Assembly (NCBI GenBank): GCA_902475415.1 | Contig: CABRZK010000168.1 | Coordinates: 1-5,773 of the forward strand | Source: an uncultured Eubacterium sp. | GTDB taxonomy: Bacteria; Bacillota; Clostridia; Lachnospirales; Lachnospiraceae | Direction: 5' to 3' | Length of the DNA: 5,773 bases | In this document: piece after piece, positions 5,581-5,773 of the stretch | How positions within the stretch are numbered: position 1 is the first letter of the stretch | Layout: every line of letters begins with the position of its first letter | Made by a program: the position numbers and the translations under genes | The notes under the pieces: model-generated | Told to the model about the DNA's origin: nothing | Databases searched by the model: none | The model's input: only the letters and a program-made list of their open reading frames with translations

Positions 5581-5653
5581 TTATGGCACACAGAAAAACA
5601 TGTCAAAAATAAATATAATTGACATGTTTTTCTGCGTGCCATGATTTTATTTT
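5581..5653 (+). terminator. Long inverted repeat after the anti-sigma gene, probable intrinsic terminator
   Basis: Arms of 23 bases (5583-5605 and 5620-5642) are complementary at 22 positions, with one A-C mismatch (5590 with 5635). The pairing extends by a T-G wobble (5582/5643) and a T-A pair (5581/5644). The loop is 14 A/T-rich bases. T-rich sequence (GATTTTATTTT) follows from 5643. It starts nine bases after the last stop, the expected place for the end of the sigma/anti-sigma transcript. The arms include AAAAA and TTTTT blocks, and the stem is longer than most terminators, so a small palindromic repeat element reused as a terminator is an alternative. Confidence 0.75.
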
Positions 5654-5717
5654 ACAGAATAAAGTATGAGTAAAAAGTTGAATTAAGCAAATATTAACTA
5701 GCTAATCAAACCAAACA

Positions 5718-5727
5718 TCACATGTGA
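5718..5727. repeat. Perfect 10-base palindrome TCACATGTGA
   Basis: TCACATGTGA is its own reverse complement and lies at the edge of the candidate insertion-sequence end. It may be a chance palindrome, part of the insertion target, or a protein-binding site. Nothing else between 5654 and 5725 can be assigned; the stretch is A/T-rich and non-coding as far as I can see. Confidence 0.4.
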
Positions 5728-5773
5728 GACTGTAATTAATTCTGTGTAAACTCTAAAAGAGCTATATACCCTC
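5726..5773 (+). mobile_element. Candidate terminal end of an IS256-family insertion sequence (body outside the window)
   Basis: The sequence from 5726 begins GAGACTGTAATTAATTCTGT and continues GTAAACTCTAAAAGAGC. Terminal inverted repeats of IS256/mutator-type elements in Firmicutes commonly follow the pattern G(A/G)G(A/G)CTGT, then A/T-rich bases, then TGTGTAAA. The match is by recollection of that pattern, not by alignment. The opposite end, the target duplication and the transposase would all lie to the right of the window, so the call stays tentative. Confidence 0.4.

Noticed and set aside
1..5773. CRISPR array, tRNA or rRNA genes
   Set aside because: No regularly spaced direct repeats, no cloverleaf with a TTCGA-type arm and no rRNA-like conserved stretches were seen on either strand.

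Overview
The window looks like chromosomal DNA of a low-to-moderate-GC anaerobic Bacillota. The best guess is a clostridial gut bacterium of the Lachnospiraceae type. This rests on the style of the PurM, PurN and PurD proteins, the strong AGGAGG-type ribosome binding sites, and an ECF sigma/anti-sigma pair of a kind common in that group. No rRNA or taxonomic marker is present, so the assignment is an inference. All supported genes lie on the + strand.

Left region (1 to about 4190): a purine-biosynthesis operon. It runs in order through the 3' end of purE, then purM, purN, purD and a HAD-superfamily phosphatase. PurD makes GAR, PurN formylates it, PurM closes the imidazole ring to AIR, and PurE carboxylates AIR, so these genes cover steps 2, 3, 5 and 6 of IMP synthesis. 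purM and purN overlap by 7 bases, and purD and the HAD gene are 3 bases apart. In contrast, purN and purD are separated by 224 bases holding two strong tandem stem-loops that no gene explains. The operon ends at a textbook intrinsic terminator (4150-4190).

Right region (about 4191 to 5642): a visibly more A/T-rich two-gene unit, an ECF-type RNA polymerase sigma factor followed by a membrane-anchored protein in the anti-sigma position. The genes overlap by ATGA. This unit is odd at several levels. The sigma gene has a perfect AGGAGG with no in-frame conventional start at proper spacing. That Shine-Dalgarno can be hidden in a small hairpin. The anti-sigma gene is split over three frames, with both shifts placed at or near runs of nine and eight A residues. 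The possible explanations are base-calling errors, decay, phase variation or transcriptional slippage. The unit ends in a 23-base near-perfect inverted repeat.

Right edge (5643-5773): no gene. The last roughly 48 bases resemble the terminal repeat of an IS256-family insertion sequence whose body would lie beyond the window.

The most promising lead is the sigma/anti-sigma unit with its homopolymer-linked frame breaks and unusual start. The second is the structured purN-purD spacer. Neither can be called a new system from sequence alone.
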